A DNA stretch of 64,000 bases from NCBI RefSeq assembly GCF_033097365.1, contig NZ_AP028461.1:4898001-4962000 (forward strand), given 5' to 3'. This DNA comes from Actinoplanes sichuanensis. GTDB lineage: Bacteria; Actinomycetota; Actinomycetes; Mycobacteriales; Micromonosporaceae. Positions within the stretch are counted from its first letter, which is position 1. The number at the start of each line of letters is the position of its first letter. A program made the translations under genes and the position numbers. The notes under the pieces are model-generated. The model did not search any database, had not been told where the DNA came from, and saw nothing but the letters and a program-made list of their open reading frames with translations. Below are positions 26,089-35,406 of the stretch, piece by piece.

Positions 26089-27564
26089 ATGTTGGTGCCA
26101 CGAACGGACCACCAGGCTGAGCGCCCCCTGTGGGACTGCACGACGTGTGGCGAGCCGTGGCCCTGCGCCGTCGCCAAGGTCGAACTGGTCGAGCAGTACC
26201 GGGATTTCCCGCACGGACTGGCCGTCCTGCTCGGTTCCTTCCTGGTCGAGGCGATCGACGACTGGGCGGCCGCGACAAGCGGTCCACCGGCCGACCTGTA
26301 CGAGCGCTTCCTCGGCTGGTCGAAACCGTCCTCCGCACCCCGCCGTACCCGGACCGGCAGGCCCGAGATCGGGATTCCACATGTACCGGGTCGGCTCGAT
26401 ACCACCGGGCCGCATTCCGCCCGCGTCTACGACCACTGGCTCGGCGGCAAGGACAACTTCGCCGCCGACCGCGCCCTCGGCGACGCCATCACCCAGATGA
26501 TGCCCGGCGTACGCCACATGGCCGCAGAGAGCCGCAAGTTCGTCAACCGGATCGCCCGTGACCTTGCCGCCAAGGAGAGCCTCCGCCAGTTCCTCGACAT
26601 CGGTGCCGGGCTTCCCGCCCCGCCGAACCTGCACGAGACCGTCCAGAGCATCGATCCCACCACTCGGATCGTCTACGTGGACAACGACCCGCTCGTCCTC
26701 GCTCACGCCCGCGCGCTGATGACGAGCCACCCCGACGGCCGTGTCACCCACCTCGAAGCCGACCTGCGCCGACCCGCCACCATCCTGACCGCGACCGCAC
26801 TGCACGACACCCTGGACCTCACCCGCCCCGTCGGGCTCACCCTGATCGCGATCCTCAGCCTGCTGCCCGACGCCGACGACCCCTGGGCATGCCTCGGCCG
26901 GCTACGCGACGCCCTACCGTCCGGCAGCTGCCTCGCCCTCACGCACCTCACGGCCGACCTCGACGCCGATGAGGTCAACGCCGCGGCAACCATCGCCACC
27001 AGCGCGGGCATGCCCTGGTTTCCCCGCACCCGCGACGCCGTGGAGCGGTTCTTCGGCGACTGGGAACTTCTCGACCCCGGCATCCGCACCGCATCGGCGT
27101 GGCGCTCCGACGAACCGGTCGACGCCTCGGAGGCCGCCACTGCTGGGCCGGCGTCGCTCGAAAGCCGTGACCGCCTGGTCGACCGCCACCCGTGGCCGTC
27201 AGTAGTCGGCTGCGGCGTCGTAGCCCGGGATGTCCACGGCCGCTGTCAGCATGAGCGCGATGACCATCGCGACGCCGATCAGAGAGCCGACGCCGACCAC
27301 CGTGAACAGGGCGGTCCGCCCCAGCATGAGCACGCCGTCCAGGATCGCCCGGCTCAGCGGCGGGTGGGCGTGGGCGGCGGTCAGCAGCGGCTGGACGTCG
27401 ATCTGGCTCGCGTTCATGCCCGTAACGATCGGCCCGGCACCTCAAGACGACCTCCAGCGACCGTCAGACCGCGCGCAACGATGGTGATCCGTCCGCCCAC
27501 CTCGGATCGGCCGACCGCGGTGCCCCGGCCCCCATCCCGCGCAGGGCCTCGTACGCCCCTCTGA
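26089..27564 (+). CDS. DUF574-type SAM-dependent methyltransferase, frameshifted C-terminus
   Basis: The open frame gives 491 residues. About the first 85 form a Cys-containing module ([10 protein letters not shown]) that in actinomycetes I know as a separate small protein; here it is joined to a methyltransferase of the DUF574 family ([14 protein letters not shown], then [13 protein letters not shown] around residue 170 for SAM, and YVDNDPLV). After [22 protein letters not shown], homology stops. In the -1 frame, positions 27138-27170 read [10 protein letters not shown] then TGA, the expected family ending, so a single-base indel between about 27090 and 27137 has probably removed the native stop and added a meaningless tail of about 130 residues antisense to two other genes. 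The functional gene is likely 26089-27170. Confidence 0.75.
   Translation: MLVPRTDHQAERPLWDCTTCGEPWPCAVAKVELVEQYRDFPHGLAVLLGSFLVEAIDDWAAATSGPPADLYERFLGWSKPSSAPRRTRTGRPEIGIPHVPGRLDTTGPHSARVYDHWLGGKDNFAADRALGDAITQMMPGVRHMAAESRKFVNRIARDLAAKESLRQFLDIGAGLPAPPNLHETVQSIDPTTRIVYVDNDPLVLAHARALMTSHPDGRVTHLEADLRRPATILTATALHDTLDLTRPVGLTLIAILSLLPDADDPWACLGRLRDALPSGSCLALTHLTADLDADEVNAAATIATSAGMPWFPRTRDAVERFFGDWELLDPGIRTASAWRSDEPVDASEAATAGPASLESRDRLVDRHPWPSVVGCGVVARDVHGRCQHERDDHRDADQRADADHREQGGPPQHEHAVQDRPAQRRVGVGGGQQRLDVDLARVHARNDRPGTSRRPPATVRPRATMVIRPPTSDRPTAVPRPPSRAGPRTPL
27199..27417 (-). CDS. Small single-pass membrane protein
   Basis: A 72-residue protein with one clear membrane helix ([20 protein letters not shown], about residues 36-55) between a polar N-terminus with [17 protein letters not shown] and a short acidic tail. 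No family recognised. It overlaps the frameshift tail of the methyltransferase on the other strand, which supports that tail being spurious. Confidence 0.55.
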   Translation of the reverse strand: MNASQIDVQPLLTAAHAHPPLSRAILDGVLMLGRTALFTVVGVGSLIGVAMVIALMLTAAVDIPGYDAAADY

Positions 27565-28258
27565 CCTCGACGGGCACGGTCACGTGGGCGATGAACCCAC
27601 GCCCGGCCGGGCCGTAACCGTCGGCGTCGTCGGTGAGCCGCGGGATCTCGCCCATCAGCAGGGAGACGTACCGGTCGACCGGCCACATGCCCTCCGGCGG
27701 CGTCGAGAACCCGAGGTCGCCGCCGATCAGGTCGATCGGTGTCCGGTGGGCGGCGAAGTTCACGATCCGCGCGTCCGGCGCGTGCAGCCGGAACCCGGCA
27801 TCCATGCGCCGCTGCATCGAGGCGTCCTGAATCAGCAGGATTCGCTGGTGCGGTACGCCCTCGGCGGCGAGCAGGGCCAGCGCGTTACGGACGTTGTTGC
27901 CACAGTTGGTCGATTCGTGTTCCAGCACGTCGGCGCGTACGCCGTACCTCTCGTCGAGATATCGGTCGAAAAGGGCGGCCTCGGTCAGGCCGGCCACGTC
28001 GTCCCAGCCCATCCGGCGCCGCATCGCGGTGCGCAGCACGTCGGTGGAGTGGCCCTGACCGCCGACGATCATGAAGTGGGCGGCGATCCGGTCGCTGACC
28101 GCCCGGGCGAACAGGTCCCCACCGGCGAGGATGCTGCCGCCGAAGAGGATGGCGACATCCAGCTCGCCGACGGCGGCGCGGGTCAGCACCTCGACGTCAC
28201 GCCGGGCGCAGAAGCCGACGAGGGTGTTGAGGTGCGCGACGGCCTCGGCTGCGATCAT
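27464..28258 (-). CDS. DUF218 (YdcF/SanA-like) protein
   Basis: A 264-residue DUF218 protein: [19 protein letters not shown], then [20 protein letters not shown], which includes the conserved ES-T-N-N pattern of the family, and [19 protein letters not shown]. Members such as E. coli YdcF bind SAM in vitro, and SanA/ElyC affect the envelope. No membrane anchor or signal peptide is visible, so this one resembles cytoplasmic YdcF. The start is ATG at 28258; an in-frame GTG seven codons upstream is possible. Divergent from the TPR-protein gene. Confidence 0.82.
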   Translation of the reverse strand: MIAAEAVAHLNTLVGFCARRDVEVLTRAAVGELDVAILFGGSILAGGDLFARAVSDRIAAHFMIVGGQGHSTDVLRTAMRRRMGWDDVAGLTEAALFDRYLDERYGVRADVLEHESTNCGNNVRNALALLAAEGVPHQRILLIQDASMQRRMDAGFRLHAPDARIVNFAAHRTPIDLIGGDLGFSTPPEGMWPVDRYVSLLMGEIPRLTDDADGYGPAGRGFIAHVTVPVEVRGAYEALRGMGAGAPRSADPRWADGSPSLRAV

Positions 28259-28326
28259 GGCCCCGAGGGTAGTCCGCACCGCGGTCTCTCGTTTCCGCTG
28301 CTGAACCTCCGGATAGGGTGCCCGCC

Positions 28327-29343
28327 GTGGATGCCGACGATCTCGACCGCCGCGCCCTGACGCAGACCGGATGCATTCCGCCGGCCATGGTGTCCCGGCT
28401 CGTCGAGCTCGGGCACGTCGACGAGGTGCGGTCGCTGGCCGGGCGCGGGGAGTGGTTCTGCGCCCGGGAGTGGGCACGACGGCTCGCCGGGCAGGGGCGG
28501 CAGGCGGAGGCGCTGGAGGTGCTCGCCCCGTACGTCGCGACGGGCTGGTGGGCGGCAGCCGAGGAGACGGCGCACCTGTTGGAGGGCTGGGGCCGGGTCG
28601 ACGAGGCGATCGCCCTCCTGCGAGCGCGTGTCACCACCTCGGTCGACAACCGTGACCGGCTCGCCGACCTGCTGGCCCGGCACGACCGGATCGAGGACCT
28701 GCAGGAGTACGCGGCGGCCGAACATCACGGGCACGCCGCCCAGCGTCTCGCGGAACTGCTGGAGGAGCGCGGTGACGTGAACGGCGCGATCGCCGTGTAC
28801 CGAGGGTCGACGAGCCGGCAGGGCAGCGGGCAGGTGCGTCTCGCGGAGCTTCTGACCCGTCATGGTCGAGGTGAGGAGGCGTTGGAGGTACTCCGGACGC
28901 TGGCCGACGCGCACAGCTCGGACGACTGGATCGTGCACACGCTCTGTGAGCACTACGCGGCCCTGGGGCGTCCCGAGGACGGTCTGGCCTACCTCGACGC
29001 CCGGAAGGAACGCCGGGGAGCCGAGGAGTGGGAGTTCTTCTGGATGCGGCTGCCGCTGATGGTCGCGTGCGGCCGTCGTGCGGAGGCCATCGAGCTCACG
29101 AAGGCGCATCCGGAGGGTGATTCCTGGTACGCGGCCAGGTCCATCGCCGAACTACTGGCCGACGAGGGACGCCACCAGGAGGCCGTCGACATCCTGGAAC
29201 CGCACGACCTCGGCGACCTCATGGCGCAGCATCTCATCGAACTGGGACGGGTCGGCGACGCGGTGACGCTGCTGCAACGGCCCCGACCGCGGCCACCGGC
29301 ACCGATGTGGACCGGTTCACCGGACGACCCGCCGCCGTTCTGA
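28327..29343 (+). CDS. TPR-like helical repeat protein
   Basis: A 338-residue, all-helical, probably cytoplasmic protein built from repeats such as [42 protein letters not shown] and [20 protein letters not shown]. No catalytic domain, signal peptide or membrane segment is visible, so it is a likely scaffold. The proline-rich C-terminus ([11 protein letters not shown]) looks disordered. Start is GTG at 28327 with GGATAGG nine bases upstream. Confidence 0.75.
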   Translation: MDADDLDRRALTQTGCIPPAMVSRLVELGHVDEVRSLAGRGEWFCAREWARRLAGQGRQAEALEVLAPYVATGWWAAAEETAHLLEGWGRVDEAIALLRARVTTSVDNRDRLADLLARHDRIEDLQEYAAAEHHGHAAQRLAELLEERGDVNGAIAVYRGSTSRQGSGQVRLAELLTRHGRGEEALEVLRTLADAHSSDDWIVHTLCEHYAALGRPEDGLAYLDARKERRGAEEWEFFWMRLPLMVACGRRAEAIELTKAHPEGDSWYAARSIAELLADEGRHQEAVDILEPHDLGDLMAQHLIELGRVGDAVTLLQRPRPRPPAPMWTGSPDDPPPF

Positions 29344-29422
29344 GGCCGGCGGAGCCCGACGCCGACCTTCGCGGGCGACCGTCGAGCCGCCGCCCGCGTC
29401 GGCCAAGGCCCCGGTCGCGCGC

Positions 29423-29995
29423 CTACGTCTCGTAGTAGGCCGGGGTCCGGCCGGCTCGGGCGTAGGCGAGCCAGTCGTCGACGTCGCGTTCGAGGCCGAG
29501 CCCGACCTCGTCGAACAGGTCCACCGTCCGGTCCGGGTCCCACGAATACGTGCGGCCGCTCGGCTGAACGCCGAGTTGCGCCAGAGCGGCGTTGATCGGC
29601 CACTGTTCGCGCGGGCCGTCGAACTCGTCGTCGAAGACCGGACCCCAGGCCGGCGCCCCGTCGCGCCACACGATGGCGCTCTGGTGTCCGTCGCCGCCGA
29701 AGAAGTCGGCCCGCACGAAGGCGACCGGTCCCGCGACCGACCACTCGGCGAGGGCCTGGCCGAACCGCGGGTTCAGCTGCTCGGCGAACGGCCCGCCGGC
29801 CGAGGTCCCGGCCAGTTCCGCGAACAACGCCTCACTCACCGGCGCCATCGCCAGGCCGTGGCGGAGTACGGCGACCGTGCCGTGGTCCACGCGGTCTCGC
29901 AGCAGGCCGGCCTCGGCGATGACAGCAGCCAGTTGGTACACGGGTCCCCCGAATCTTGAGCAGTCCACAGTCGATACAAATCGACGCGTTGTCAA
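29423..29995 (-). CDS. Uncharacterised protein
   Basis: A protein of up to 190 residues with no family I can name. It is acidic, aromatic-rich near the C-terminus (TYSWDPDRTVDLFDEVGLGLERD), has no signal peptide or membrane segment, and contains a RADFFGGDGHQSAIVWRDG stretch that resembles SMI1/immunity-like beta structure only loosely. The start is uncertain: TTG at 29995 gives the longest form, while a GTG at 29941 has GGGGGA just upstream. Confidence 0.6.
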   Translation of the reverse strand: MTTRRFVSTVDCSRFGGPVYQLAAVIAEAGLLRDRVDHGTVAVLRHGLAMAPVSEALFAELAGTSAGGPFAEQLNPRFGQALAEWSVAGPVAFVRADFFGGDGHQSAIVWRDGAPAWGPVFDDEFDGPREQWPINAALAQLGVQPSGRTYSWDPDRTVDLFDEVGLGLERDVDDWLAYARAGRTPAYYET

Positions 29996-30160
29996 GTACG
30001 AAAATCATGAATTCGTTTCAACACTCCCTACTTTCGCACGCCTCGATGAAAGTTCCGTTCACTCTCCTCGAAGATCTGGACCGAAACGCGAAAGACGCTT
30101 TACTGTGACGCCCTTCACACACTCGCGTTCGCCGATCCACCATCCACCGGAGGAGAACGG

Positions 30161-33100
30161 ATGCTCAGGCCGTACCGAAGAATCATGTCCTTGATCTTGA
30201 CCCTGGGCCTCACCGGCACGGCGGGCGCGCTCACCGCCTCGACCGCCCAGGCCGCGCCGCCCCCGCAGGAACCGGGCGTGACCCTGCGGATCTTCGACGT
30301 GCAGACCGCGCTGGACAAGCTCTGCACCCTCAAACCCGCGCAGACGCCGAACATCGACAAACTGATGCCGACCGTCAACTGGACCGGCGGCGACTTCGGC
30401 ATCGAGGACAACTTCGTCGCGCAGGTGCTCGGCAACGTCACCGTCCCGACCGCCGGCGCCTACACGTTCCGCCTGACCAGCGACGACGGCTCCCGGCTGA
30501 GCGTCGCCGACACCCTGGTGATCAACCACGACGGCCTGCACGGCGCGACGGCCAAGGAGGGCGCGATCACCCTGGCCGCCGGCATCCACCCGCTGCGCAT
30601 CGACTACTTCGAACGCGGCGGCGGGCAACAGCTCACCCTGGAGTGGCGTGCCCCCGGCGCCTCCGCCTTCACGCTGGTGCCGAACTCCGCGCTGAGCACC
30701 GACTCCGGCGTCGTCCGGGTGACCGCGCCCGGCCGCAAGGAGTGCGAGAGCGCCGGCGACTCCCCCGGTGACGGCCTGCCGCTGACCGGCGTGCACCCCG
30801 GTTACGACCTGACCAACCTGCGGCCCGGCGCCTTCCAGCCCAAGGTCACCGGCATGGACTGGTTCCCCGACGGGCGGCTCGCGGTGCTGACCTGGGGCGG
30901 CTCGGACGACTCGGGCACCTCGTCGGCGGGCGAGGTCTACATCCTCGGCAACGCGACGGGAAACACCGGTCCCGGCACCGTGACCACCAAGAAGGTCGCC
31001 GGCGGGCTCAAGGAACCGATGGGCCTCAAGATCGTCGACGGTGTGCTCTACGTGTCGGAGAAGACCAAGCTCACCCGGCTCGTCGACACCACCGGCGACG
31101 GGGTGACCGACCAGTACCAGACGGTCGCGACCTGGCCGTACGGCGGGAACTTCCACGAATTCGCCTTCGGCCTGCTCTACGAGGCGCCGAACTTCTACCT
31201 GAACCTGTCGGTGTCGATCAACTACGGCGGCAACACCACCAATCCCCAACCCGCGGCCAATCGGGGTACGACCATCAAGGTCAACAAGGACACCGGCGCG
31301 GTCTCCTACGTCGCCGGGGGTCTGCGCACCCCGCACGGCATCGGCTGGGGACCGGAGAACGGCCTGTTCGTCACCGACAACCAGGGCGGCTGGCTGCCGT
31401 CGTCGAAACTGTTGCACATCAAGCAGGACCGGTTCTTCAACCACTACATGACCCCGCCCGGCCCGTTCGACGCCAAACCGGTCACCGCGCCGGTGCTGTG
31501 GATGCCGCAGAACGAGATCGCCAACTCCCCCAGCACACCGGTGCTGGTCAAGGAGGGCGTCTTCGCCGGGCAAATGCTGATCGGCGACGTCACCTACGGC
31601 GGCATCCAGCGCGCCTACCTGGAGAAGGTCAACGGCGAGTACCAGGGCGCCCTGTTCCGACTCACCCAGGGCCTGGAGGCGGGCGTGTCGGAACTCAGCA
31701 TCGGACCCGACGGCGCGATCTACGCGGGCGGGCTCGGCGCCGGCGGCAACTGGGGACAGACCGGCAAACTGAGTTACGGCCTGCAGAAGCTCAGCCCCAA
31801 CGGCAAGAGCACCTTCGACATCCTGGCCATGCGCGCGAAGAACGGCGGCTTCGAACTCGAATACACCAAGCCGCTGTCCACCGAGACCGCCAACGCGCTG
31901 GCCGCCCGATACACCGTGAAACAGTGGCGCTACCAGCCCACCGCCTCCTACGGCGGTCCCAAGATCGACGAGCAGACCCTGACCGTCACCTCGGCCACCC
32001 TCTCCACCGACCGCAAGAAGGTCACGCTCACGATCAACGGCCTCAAAGCCGGGCATGTGGTGTACGTACGATCGCCGCGCCCCTTCTCCGCGGACACCGG
32101 TGAATCGCTCTGGAGCACGGAAGCCTGGTACACCCTCAACTCGCTGACCACCGGCGCACCGCCGGCGACCAGCACCTACCAGGCGGAGGACGCGGGCCTG
32201 TCCGGTGGCACCGGCGTGGCCACCGAACACGCCGGATACACCGGCTCCGGATTCGTGGCCGGCTACGGCACGGTGGGCGCGACCACGACGTTCACCGTCA
32301 ACGTCACCTCGGCCGGCAGCTACGACGTGGCGCTGCGCTACGCCAACGGCCCCAACCCGTTCACCGGCACGAAGAAGATCAGCGTGTACGCCAACGGCGT
32401 CAAGGTCGGGCAGACGAGCCTGGCCGACACCGGCGCCTGGGCGAACTGGGCCACCAAGTCCGAGAGCATCCCGCTCAAGGCCGGCGCGAACACCATCGCC
32501 TACCGCTACGACACCGGCGACGACGGCCACGTCAACCTGGACGCGATCACGGTCAGCGGCGGCACCGGCCCGATCGTCGGGCTCGCCGGCAAGTGCCTGG
32601 ACGTCAACAACGCCGGCACCGCCGACGGCACCAAGATCCAGCTGTGGACCTGCAACAGCAGCACGGCTCAGAGCTGGAGCCGGGTCGGCACCAGCTTCCG
32701 CGCCCTCGGCAAGTGCCTGGACGTCGACAACAGCGGCACCGCCAACGGCACCAAGGTGCAACTGTGGACCTGCAACAACTCGGCGGCACAGGCCTGGCAG
32801 CCGCAAGCCAACGGCTCCATCCTGAACCCGCAGTCCGGCAAGGTCCTGGACGTCCTCTCCGGCAGCTCCGCCGACGGCACCCAGGCCCACATCTGGGAGT
32901 ACGCGGGCGCCGCCAGCCAGCACTGGACCCTGAGCGGCGGGTCCGGGTCGGTCGTGCTGTTCGACGGCGGCAACCTGAACGCCTGGCAGAAGACCGACGG
33001 CACCGCGGCGACCTGGCCGGTGTCCGGCGGGTCGGTGGAGGTGCTCGGCGGTGACATCCGCACCAAGCAGACCTTCACCGACTTCAAACTGCACGTCGAA

Positions 33101-33532
33101 TGGTGGGAACCCACCCTACCGTCGGACGTGACCGGCCAGCAGCGCGGCAACAGCGGCATCTACCTGCAGGACCGCTACGAACTCCAGGTCCTCGACTCGT
33201 ACGGCGACACCACCCTCGCCAACGACGAAGCCGGAAGCATCTACCTGAAGAAGGCGCCGGACAGCAACGCCGCGCGGGCGCCGGAGACCTGGCAGACCTA
33301 CGACATCACGTTCCGGGCGGCCCGTTTCAACAGCTCCGGCACGAAGACCGAGAACGCCCGGGTGACAGTCGTCTGGAACGGCGTCACCGTCCACAACAAC
33401 GTCGCGATCGACGGCCCCACCGGCGGCGGCGCCGCCGAGAGCGCCACACCGGGCTCGATCCGCCTGCAGGACCACGGTGACGCGGGCGCCAACGTCCGCT
33501 ACCGCAACATCCGGATCGAACCGCTCGCCTGA
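30161..33532 (+). CDS. Large secreted multi-domain carbohydrate-active protein (PA14, dehydrogenase-like propeller, CBM, ricin lectin, DUF1080)
   Basis: A 1123-residue exported protein. Signal peptide 1-32 (TASTAQAA). Residues about 40-185: PA14-type module (AGAYTFRLTSDDGSRLSV). About 210-560: beta-propeller like PQQ glucose/sorbosone dehydrogenases (MDWFPDGRLAVLTWG, TPHGIGWGPENGLFVTDNQG). About 670-800: carbohydrate-binding module of the CBM6/35 type (STYQAEDAGLSGG). About 805-930: ricin-type beta-trefoil with three QxW-like repeats (AQSWSR, AQAWQP, SQHWTL). About 930-1123: DUF1080/3-keto-disaccharide hydrolase-type jelly roll (DFKLHVEWW, NSGIYLQDRYELQVLDS). The last family cleaves 3-keto sugars, so an oxidise-then-cleave action on glycans is an attractive inference. 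Start: ATG with AGGAG six bases upstream. No transporter is adjacent. Confidence 0.88.
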   Translation: MLRPYRRIMSLILTLGLTGTAGALTASTAQAAPPPQEPGVTLRIFDVQTALDKLCTLKPAQTPNIDKLMPTVNWTGGDFGIEDNFVAQVLGNVTVPTAGAYTFRLTSDDGSRLSVADTLVINHDGLHGATAKEGAITLAAGIHPLRIDYFERGGGQQLTLEWRAPGASAFTLVPNSALSTDSGVVRVTAPGRKECESAGDSPGDGLPLTGVHPGYDLTNLRPGAFQPKVTGMDWFPDGRLAVLTWGGSDDSGTSSAGEVYILGNATGNTGPGTVTTKKVAGGLKEPMGLKIVDGVLYVSEKTKLTRLVDTTGDGVTDQYQTVATWPYGGNFHEFAFGLLYEAPNFYLNLSVSINYGGNTTNPQPAANRGTTIKVNKDTGAVSYVAGGLRTPHGIGWGPENGLFVTDNQGGWLPSSKLLHIKQDRFFNHYMTPPGPFDAKPVTAPVLWMPQNEIANSPSTPVLVKEGVFAGQMLIGDVTYGGIQRAYLEKVNGEYQGALFRLTQGLEAGVSELSIGPDGAIYAGGLGAGGNWGQTGKLSYGLQKLSPNGKSTFDILAMRAKNGGFELEYTKPLSTETANALAARYTVKQWRYQPTASYGGPKIDEQTLTVTSATLSTDRKKVTLTINGLKAGHVVYVRSPRPFSADTGESLWSTEAWYTLNSLTTGAPPATSTYQAEDAGLSGGTGVATEHAGYTGSGFVAGYGTVGATTTFTVNVTSAGSYDVALRYANGPNPFTGTKKISVYANGVKVGQTSLADTGAWANWATKSESIPLKAGANTIAYRYDTGDDGHVNLDAITVSGGTGPIVGLAGKCLDVNNAGTADGTKIQLWTCNSSTAQSWSRVGTSFRALGKCLDVDNSGTANGTKVQLWTCNNSAAQAWQPQANGSILNPQSGKVLDVLSGSSADGTQAHIWEYAGAASQHWTLSGGSGSVVLFDGGNLNAWQKTDGTAATWPVSGGSVEVLGGDIRTKQTFTDFKLHVEWWEPTLPSDVTGQQRGNSGIYLQDRYELQVLDSYGDTTLANDEAGSIYLKKAPDSNAARAPETWQTYDITFRAARFNSSGTKTENARVTVVWNGVTVHNNVAIDGPTGGGAAESATPGSIRLQDHGDAGANVRYRNIRIEPLA

Positions 33533-33548
33533 CCCTGCACACCGGCAG

Positions 33549-33581
33549 CCGCCGCCGTCGTCGACCGGACGACGGCGGCGG
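33549..33581 (+). terminator. Hairpin terminator after the secreted protein gene
   Basis: Perfect 14-bp stem (CCGCCGCCGTCGTC) with loop GACCG, starting 17 bp after the stop codon and followed by a pyrimidine-rich stretch. Confidence 0.75.
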
Positions 33582-33593
33582 TTGCCTCCGTCT

Positions 33594-33644
33594 ATACCTA
33601 GATCTACTATGCATTGCACTTCAAGGCATAGCACTTCTAGGTAT
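33594..33644. promoter_or_regulatory. Nested inverted repeats, probable PadR operator
   Basis: Outer arms ATACCTAG (33594-33601) and CTAGGTAT (33637-33644) and inner arms CTATGC (33607-33612) and GCATAG (33626-33631) are both perfect and share one centre. The AT-rich element ends 21 bp before the PadR start and probably overlaps its promoter. Confidence 0.6.
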
Positions 33645-33664
33645 CGACGGAGGGGAGCACGGCC

Positions 33665-34036
33665 ATGCGGGTCGCCAAAGACCTGGTCGCCGCGTCAGCC
33701 ACACCGATCGTGCTCGGCATTCTGGCTGATGGAGACAGTTACGGCTACGCCATCCTGCAGCGCATCAACGAACTGTCCGGTGGCGAGCTCGACTGGACCG
33801 AGGGTTTCCTCTACCCCCTGCTGCACCGCCTCGAACGGCTCGGCCACGTCGAATCGGACTGGCGGACCGCGACCGGCGAACGCCGGCGCAAGTACTACCG
33901 ACTCACCGAGCAGGGCCTCGCCGAACTGGCCGAGCAACGCCGCCAGTGGGCGACCGTCGTCGAGGCGCTCAAGCAGGTCTGGCCCAGCGTCGGCGACTTC
34001 AACCCGCTGATCATCCCCAGGGAAGGCACCGCATGA
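33665..34036 (+). CDS. PadR-family transcriptional regulator
   Basis: A 123-residue winged-helix protein: LVAASATPIVLGILADGDSYGYAILQRI, then TEGFLYPLLHRLERLGHVES and KYYRLTEQGLAELAE, the standard PadR layout (short s-PadR, subfamily 2). It usually represses its own operon and a membrane protein gene. Start ATG with GGAGGGGAGC upstream. Its stop overlaps the next start (ATGA), so the two proteins are co-translated. Confidence 0.92.
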   Translation: MRVAKDLVAASATPIVLGILADGDSYGYAILQRINELSGGELDWTEGFLYPLLHRLERLGHVESDWRTATGERRRKYYRLTEQGLAELAEQRRQWATVVEALKQVWPSVGDFNPLIIPREGTA

Positions 34037-35400
34037 CCGTGACCAACGATCCGGACGAGTTGGAGGCACAGTTCGCGCAGTGGCGCCGCTACGTGCGCCG
34101 ACGGCCCGAACTGAGCGAGAGTGACGCCGACGAACTCGAAGATCACCTGCGCGGCTCGGTCGGCCAGCTCACCGCCCTGGGCCTGCACGACGACGAGGCG
34201 TTCCTGGTCGCCGTGAAACGGATGGGCGGGCTCGACGAACTGTCCCGCGAATTCGCCCGGGAACACTCCGAACGACTGTGGAAACAGCTGGTCCTCACCG
34301 GTGACACCGGACCGCGGAGCCGTTCCCGTACCGACCTGATCGTGATGTTGATCTGCGCTCTGGGCGCCGCCGTCTCGGTCAAGGTCCCCGAGCTGTTCCA
34401 GCACAGCATCGGCTACGACCTGGACGGTTTCTACAGTCTCAACTACTCCCTGTTCGCGCTTCCCTGGCTGGCCGCCTTCCTGCTGTGGCGACGACGGGCC
34501 GGAAGACTCGTGTGCGGCGTCGTGGCCGCGCTGTTCGTGGTCGGAGCCGCCGCGGCGAACCTCTATCCACTCGACACCGAGTCCCAGTCGATCGACGTCG
34601 TCGCCACCCACCTACCGATCGCGCTGTGGTTCGTCGTCGGCCTCGCCTACATCTCCGACGGTCTCCGCTCGGCCCGCCGACGGATGGACTTCATCCGGTT
34701 CAGCGGTGAGTGGTTCGTCTACCTCACCCTGATCGGCCTGGGTGGCGGGGTGCTGACGGCGTTCGCGATGGGCGCGTTCAACGCCATCGGCATCGATCTC
34801 TGGGAATTCACCAACCTGTGGCTGCTGCCCTGTGGCCTGGTCTCCGCCGTGGTGGTGGCCGGCTGGCTCGTCGAAGCAAAACAGGGCGTCATCGAGAACA
34901 TCGCACCCGTTCTGACCAGGCTGTTCACGCCGTTGTTCACCGTCGGGTTGCTGGCCTTCCTGGTCACCATCGGCTGGAACGGTCGCCGCATCGACGTCGA
35001 CCGGGGCAACCTGGTGCTGTTCGACCTGCTGCTGGTCCTGGTGCTCGGCCTGTTGCTGTACTCGATGTCCGCCCGGGACCCGATGGCCCCGGCCGGCAAG
35101 TTCGACGTCATGCAACTGGTGCTGGTGGCAAGCGCCCTGGTGATGGACGCACTCGTGCTGTTCACCATGACCGGCCGGGTCGCCCAGTATGGCAGCACCC
35201 CCAACAACTCCACGGCGCTCGGCGCGAACATCGTGCTGCTGGTCAACCTCATCTGGACGGCCTGGCTACTGCTGCGTTTCGTACGCCGCCGGCAGCCCTT
35301 CGCGGTGATCGAACGCTGGCAGACCACCTACCTGCCGGTGTACGCCGGATGGATGTGGATCGTCGTGCTGGTCCTGCCGCCGGTCTTCGCGTTCCGCTGA
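34033..35400 (+). CDS. Multi-pass membrane protein with permease-prefix-like N-terminus
   Basis: A 455-residue protein. The first 95 residues are a soluble helical domain (FAQWRRYVRRRPELSESDADELEDHL, then LVAVKRMGGLDELSREFA) like the 'permease prefix' or DUF1700-type domains that pair with PadR regulators. About ten membrane segments follow (for example LFALPWLAAFLLW, LVLVLGLLLYSM, WIVVLVLPPVFAF). Transport substrate unknown. Coupled to padR by a 4-bp overlap; likely repressed by it. Confidence 0.8.
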   Translation: MTVTNDPDELEAQFAQWRRYVRRRPELSESDADELEDHLRGSVGQLTALGLHDDEAFLVAVKRMGGLDELSREFAREHSERLWKQLVLTGDTGPRSRSRTDLIVMLICALGAAVSVKVPELFQHSIGYDLDGFYSLNYSLFALPWLAAFLLWRRRAGRLVCGVVAALFVVGAAAANLYPLDTESQSIDVVATHLPIALWFVVGLAYISDGLRSARRRMDFIRFSGEWFVYLTLIGLGGGVLTAFAMGAFNAIGIDLWEFTNLWLLPCGLVSAVVVAGWLVEAKQGVIENIAPVLTRLFTPLFTVGLLAFLVTIGWNGRRIDVDRGNLVLFDLLLVLVLGLLLYSMSARDPMAPAGKFDVMQLVLVASALVMDALVLFTMTGRVAQYGSTPNNSTALGANIVLLVNLIWTAWLLLRFVRRRQPFAVIERWQTTYLPVYAGWMWIVVLVLPPVFAFR

Positions 35401-35406
35401 CGGAGG

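Noticed and set aside
30059..33094. A 1011-codon open frame on the minus strand
   Set aside because: It is the antisense of the secreted multi-domain gene. Its composition (Gly/Val/Arg-rich, no domains) is what codon bias produces in very GC-rich DNA.
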